Positions 62,182-64,000 of a DNA stretch of 64,000 bases are shown piece by piece; position 1 is the first letter of the stretch; each line of letters starts with the position of its first letter. The notes beneath the pieces were generated by a model. That model ran no database searches. It was not told the DNA's origin and saw only the letters and a list, made by a program, of their open reading frames with translations. The position numbers were made by a program, and so were the translations under genes. The DNA is from Isosphaeraceae bacterium (GTDB lineage Bacteria; Planctomycetota; Planctomycetia; Isosphaerales; Isosphaeraceae): the NCBI GenBank assembly GCA_026004735.1, contig BPJS01000001.1:1612001-1676000 (forward strand), written 5' to 3'.

Positions 62182-64000
62182 GTGTCCTACCGCACTTTCA
62201 AGCACCTCCTCGGCGAGACCAGCCTCGAACGCAAGTGCCGGTTCATCTTCGGCTCCGGCATTTTCCTGGTCGTCACGCTCAGCTTCTACTGGTACGGCCT
62301 CAAAACCGAGAGCCTGGTCATCGGCCAGAAGACCGAAGCGGCGCGTGTTCTGGTCGGTCCCGTGCTCGCCGCGCGCCACATGGACCTTGACCCGACGAGC
62401 CCCGCGCGCGACCTCTTTCTGGAGCTGTCCGACGAAGCGGCCACCGCCGACGCCCGTGCCGGCTACCGCACCCACTTCGTCCCCGCCTACGGTCCCTTCG
62501 ACGACAAATCACGCCCGGCCGATGCCTTCGAGGCCGAGCGTCTCGACGAGTTCCTCCGCGAAGCGGCCGCTTCAGCACGGGTCCGCCGGCTCCCGCCTGA
62601 CCCCAACCGGCTCGAACGCCCCCGCACCTTCCCGACCGGCAAGCCGATCTGGGCCGCCCGGATCGCGCCCGGCCGCCGCGAATATCAGTACGTGGAAGCC
62701 GTCCTCTATCGCGAGTCCTGCATTGGATGCCACGCCCACAAACTCCGTCGCGGACCCGACGGCAAGTGGGTCGAAACCAAGACCAACGACCTCGCCGGGA
62801 TGGTCTCGATCCGCCTTCCGATGGACGCTACCTCGCGCGACATCCACCGCAACCGCGCCATCCTGATCTCCACGGCCCTTGTCACAGCCATCCTCGCGAT
62901 GGTCACCTCCTACGTCATCGTCCGCTACATCATCGTCAAACCCGTCAAACACCTCCGCGACGTCTCCGACGCCATCGCCGCCGGTAAGCTCAACATCCGC
63001 AGCCAGATCCATACCGGCGACGAATTCGAGGAACTCTCCCACGCCTTCAACCGGATGCTCCACAACCTCGTCGCCATGCAACAAGAACTCCGCGAGGTCA
63101 ACGCCGACCTCGACAAAAAGGTCGACGAACTGGCCCAGGCCAACATGGCCCTCTTCGAGATGAACCGAATCAAGAGTGACTTCCTGGCCACCATGAGCCA
63201 CGAACTCCGCACCCCGCTCAACTCCATCATCGGCTTTTCTGAGGTCCTCGCTTCCAACGACCAACTCCCCGAACGCCAACGCCGCTTCGCTCAAAACATT
63301 TTCAACTCCGGCAAAATGCTGCTCGGCATGATCAACGACATCCTCGACCTGGCCAAAATCGAAAGCGGCAAAATGGAGCTTCACGTCGAAGACTTCTCCA
63401 TCCGCGACGTCTGCGAGAGCCTCGTCAGCTCAATGCGGCCTCTGGCCGACAAGAAGGATATCAACCTCGAGTGCCGGCTCGACGACGCGCTGCCGCTCCT
63501 GCACCAGGATCCCGGCAAGATCCGCCAGATCATCTACAACCTGCTCTCCAACGCGATCAAGTTCACGCCCGAGGGTGGCCGTGTCACCCTCTCGGCTCGC
63601 GGCGAGAGCCGCCATGTTGTCATCGAGGTCGCTGACACCGGCATCGGGATCCCCCACGAGGACCGGGAACGAATCTTCGAAAAGTTCCGCCAAGCCGGCA
63701 TGGCTCACGCTGGCGACGGCGTCTTGACCCGCGAGCACGAGGGAACTGGTCTCGGGCTATCGATCGTCCGCGAACTGGCGCGGATGCTCGGCGGGGAGGT
63801 CACGCTCGAAAGCACCGTCGGCAAGGGTTCGACCTTCACGGTCAGGCTACCCATGCAGCTTGGCCCGCTGCGGCCGAGCATCGTCGAGCTGGCCAGCAAG
63901 GATGTCGACCTGACCAAGGCACGCAAGATCGAACTCCGCCCGGGAGAGCATCCGCCCGTCGGCGGTCCCCACGAACCATCCCGGACGCGGACGTCTCCGG
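62182..64000 (+). CDS. haem-binding sensor histidine kinase (partial; C-terminus beyond window)
   Basis: The frame is open from GTG 62182 (GGGGGAC about seven bases upstream) to the right edge: about 606 codons. A first membrane segment (CRFIFGSGIFLVVTLSFYWYG) is followed by a Tll0287-like/DUF3365 extracytoplasmic domain with the haem motif CIGCH near residue 184, a second membrane span (AILISTALVTAILAMVTSYV), a HAMP linker, the phospho-acceptor His in FLATMSHELRTPLNSIIGFS, and an ATPase domain with NLLSNAIKFTPEGG, ADTGIGIPHEDRERIFEKF and GTGLGLSIVRELARMLGG. It probably senses redox state, oxygen or NO through a c-type haem. An in-frame ATG at 62077 runs into a stop and is not the start. Confidence 0.93.
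   Translation, partial: MSYRTFKHLLGETSLERKCRFIFGSGIFLVVTLSFYWYGLKTESLVIGQKTEAARVLVGPVLAARHMDLDPTSPARDLFLELSDEAATADARAGYRTHFVPAYGPFDDKSRPADAFEAERLDEFLREAAASARVRRLPPDPNRLERPRTFPTGKPIWAARIAPGRREYQYVEAVLYRESCIGCHAHKLRRGPDGKWVETKTNDLAGMVSIRLPMDATSRDIHRNRAILISTALVTAILAMVTSYVIVRYIIVKPVKHLRDVSDAIAAGKLNIRSQIHTGDEFEELSHAFNRMLHNLVAMQQELREVNADLDKKVDELAQANMALFEMNRIKSDFLATMSHELRTPLNSIIGFSEVLASNDQLPERQRRFAQNIFNSGKMLLGMINDILDLAKIESGKMELHVEDFSIRDVCESLVSSMRPLADKKDINLECRLDDALPLLHQDPGKIRQIIYNLLSNAIKFTPEGGRVTLSARGESRHVVIEVADTGIGIPHEDRERIFEKFRQAGMAHAGDGVLTREHEGTGLGLSIVRELARMLGGEVTLESTVGKGSTFTVRLPMQLGPLRPSIVELASKDVDLTKARKIELRPGEHPPVGGPHEPSRTRTSP

Noticed and set aside
1..64000. Insertion sequences, prophage genes, attachment sites or replication origin
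   Set aside because: No transposase, integrase, terminal inverted repeat pair or DnaA-box cluster was seen. The two tRNA genes have no adjacent integrase or duplicated 3' end.

Overview
The window is high-GC chromosomal DNA from a planctomycete, probably of the Isosphaera/Gemmata side of the phylum (inference). The pointers are a protein whose N-terminus carries the planctomycete LEPR-like sorting motif, a DUF1570-type HExxH protein, a GH10-like barrel protein, a very large membrane-anchored low-complexity protein, abundant Gfo/Idh/MocA and AP-endonuclease-type sugar proteins, tRNAs without encoded CCA, and a planctomycete/verrucomicrobia-type bacterial microcompartment (BMC) operon.

Layout. 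1-4958 (minus, runs off the left edge): giant protein with three N-terminal membrane spans and an interrupted Gly-X-Y repeat built from 180-bp tandem DNA units. 5.3-6.9 kb: cysteine desulfurase and A-type Fe-S carrier. 7-9 kb: two head-to-head D-2-hydroxyacid dehydrogenases. 9.1-12.1 kb: degenerate GH10-like protein and DUF1570 HExxH protein, then tRNA-Ala. 12.5-16.9 kb (minus): Anbu proteasome homologue, transglutaminase-like, alpha-E and circularly permuted ATP-grasp genes. 17.1-20.8 kb (minus): ffh, a small membrane protein, rpsP, trmD, rplS. 21-26.6 kb: LEPR-motif protein, SDR, pdxH, two Tat-exported sugar-type proteins and an RF-like GGQ protein. 26.6-29.3 kb: exonuclease and ATP-dependent ligase pair, then a secreted CocE/NonD hydrolase. 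31.6-35.2 kb (minus): maltokinase and GlgE. After a tRNA-Met come ettA, two Gfo/Idh/MocA proteins and mnmG. 42.2-46.7 kb: response regulator behind a consensus promoter, HDOD-like histidine kinase, and a sulfite-dehydrogenase-like pair. 46.7-48.8 kb: ROK kinase and membrane protein.

49.2-61.0 kb (minus) is the centrepiece. It is a 16-gene BMC operon transcribed from an AT-rich promoter near 61.0 kb: DeoR regulator, PduL, three BMC-H shell proteins, acetate kinase-type enzyme, BMC-P, CoA-acylating aldehyde dehydrogenase, a membrane protein, BMC-P, an unknown protein, BMC-P, class II aldolase, a secreted ThuA-like protein, a lactate/malate dehydrogenase and a TIM-barrel aldolase-like protein. 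By analogy with the described planctomycete fucose/rhamnose microcompartment, the aldolase would release lactaldehyde, which the aldehyde dehydrogenase, PduL and the kinase would turn into an acyl-CoA, an acyl phosphate and then acid plus ATP. The unknown protein at 53870-54499 has an N-terminal amphipathic helix like those of the neighbouring cargo enzymes, so it is the best candidate for an undescribed encapsulated component. The membrane protein and the ThuA-like protein are further unexpected members.

The right end holds mutM and a haem-binding (CxxCH) hybrid sensor histidine kinase that runs off the window.
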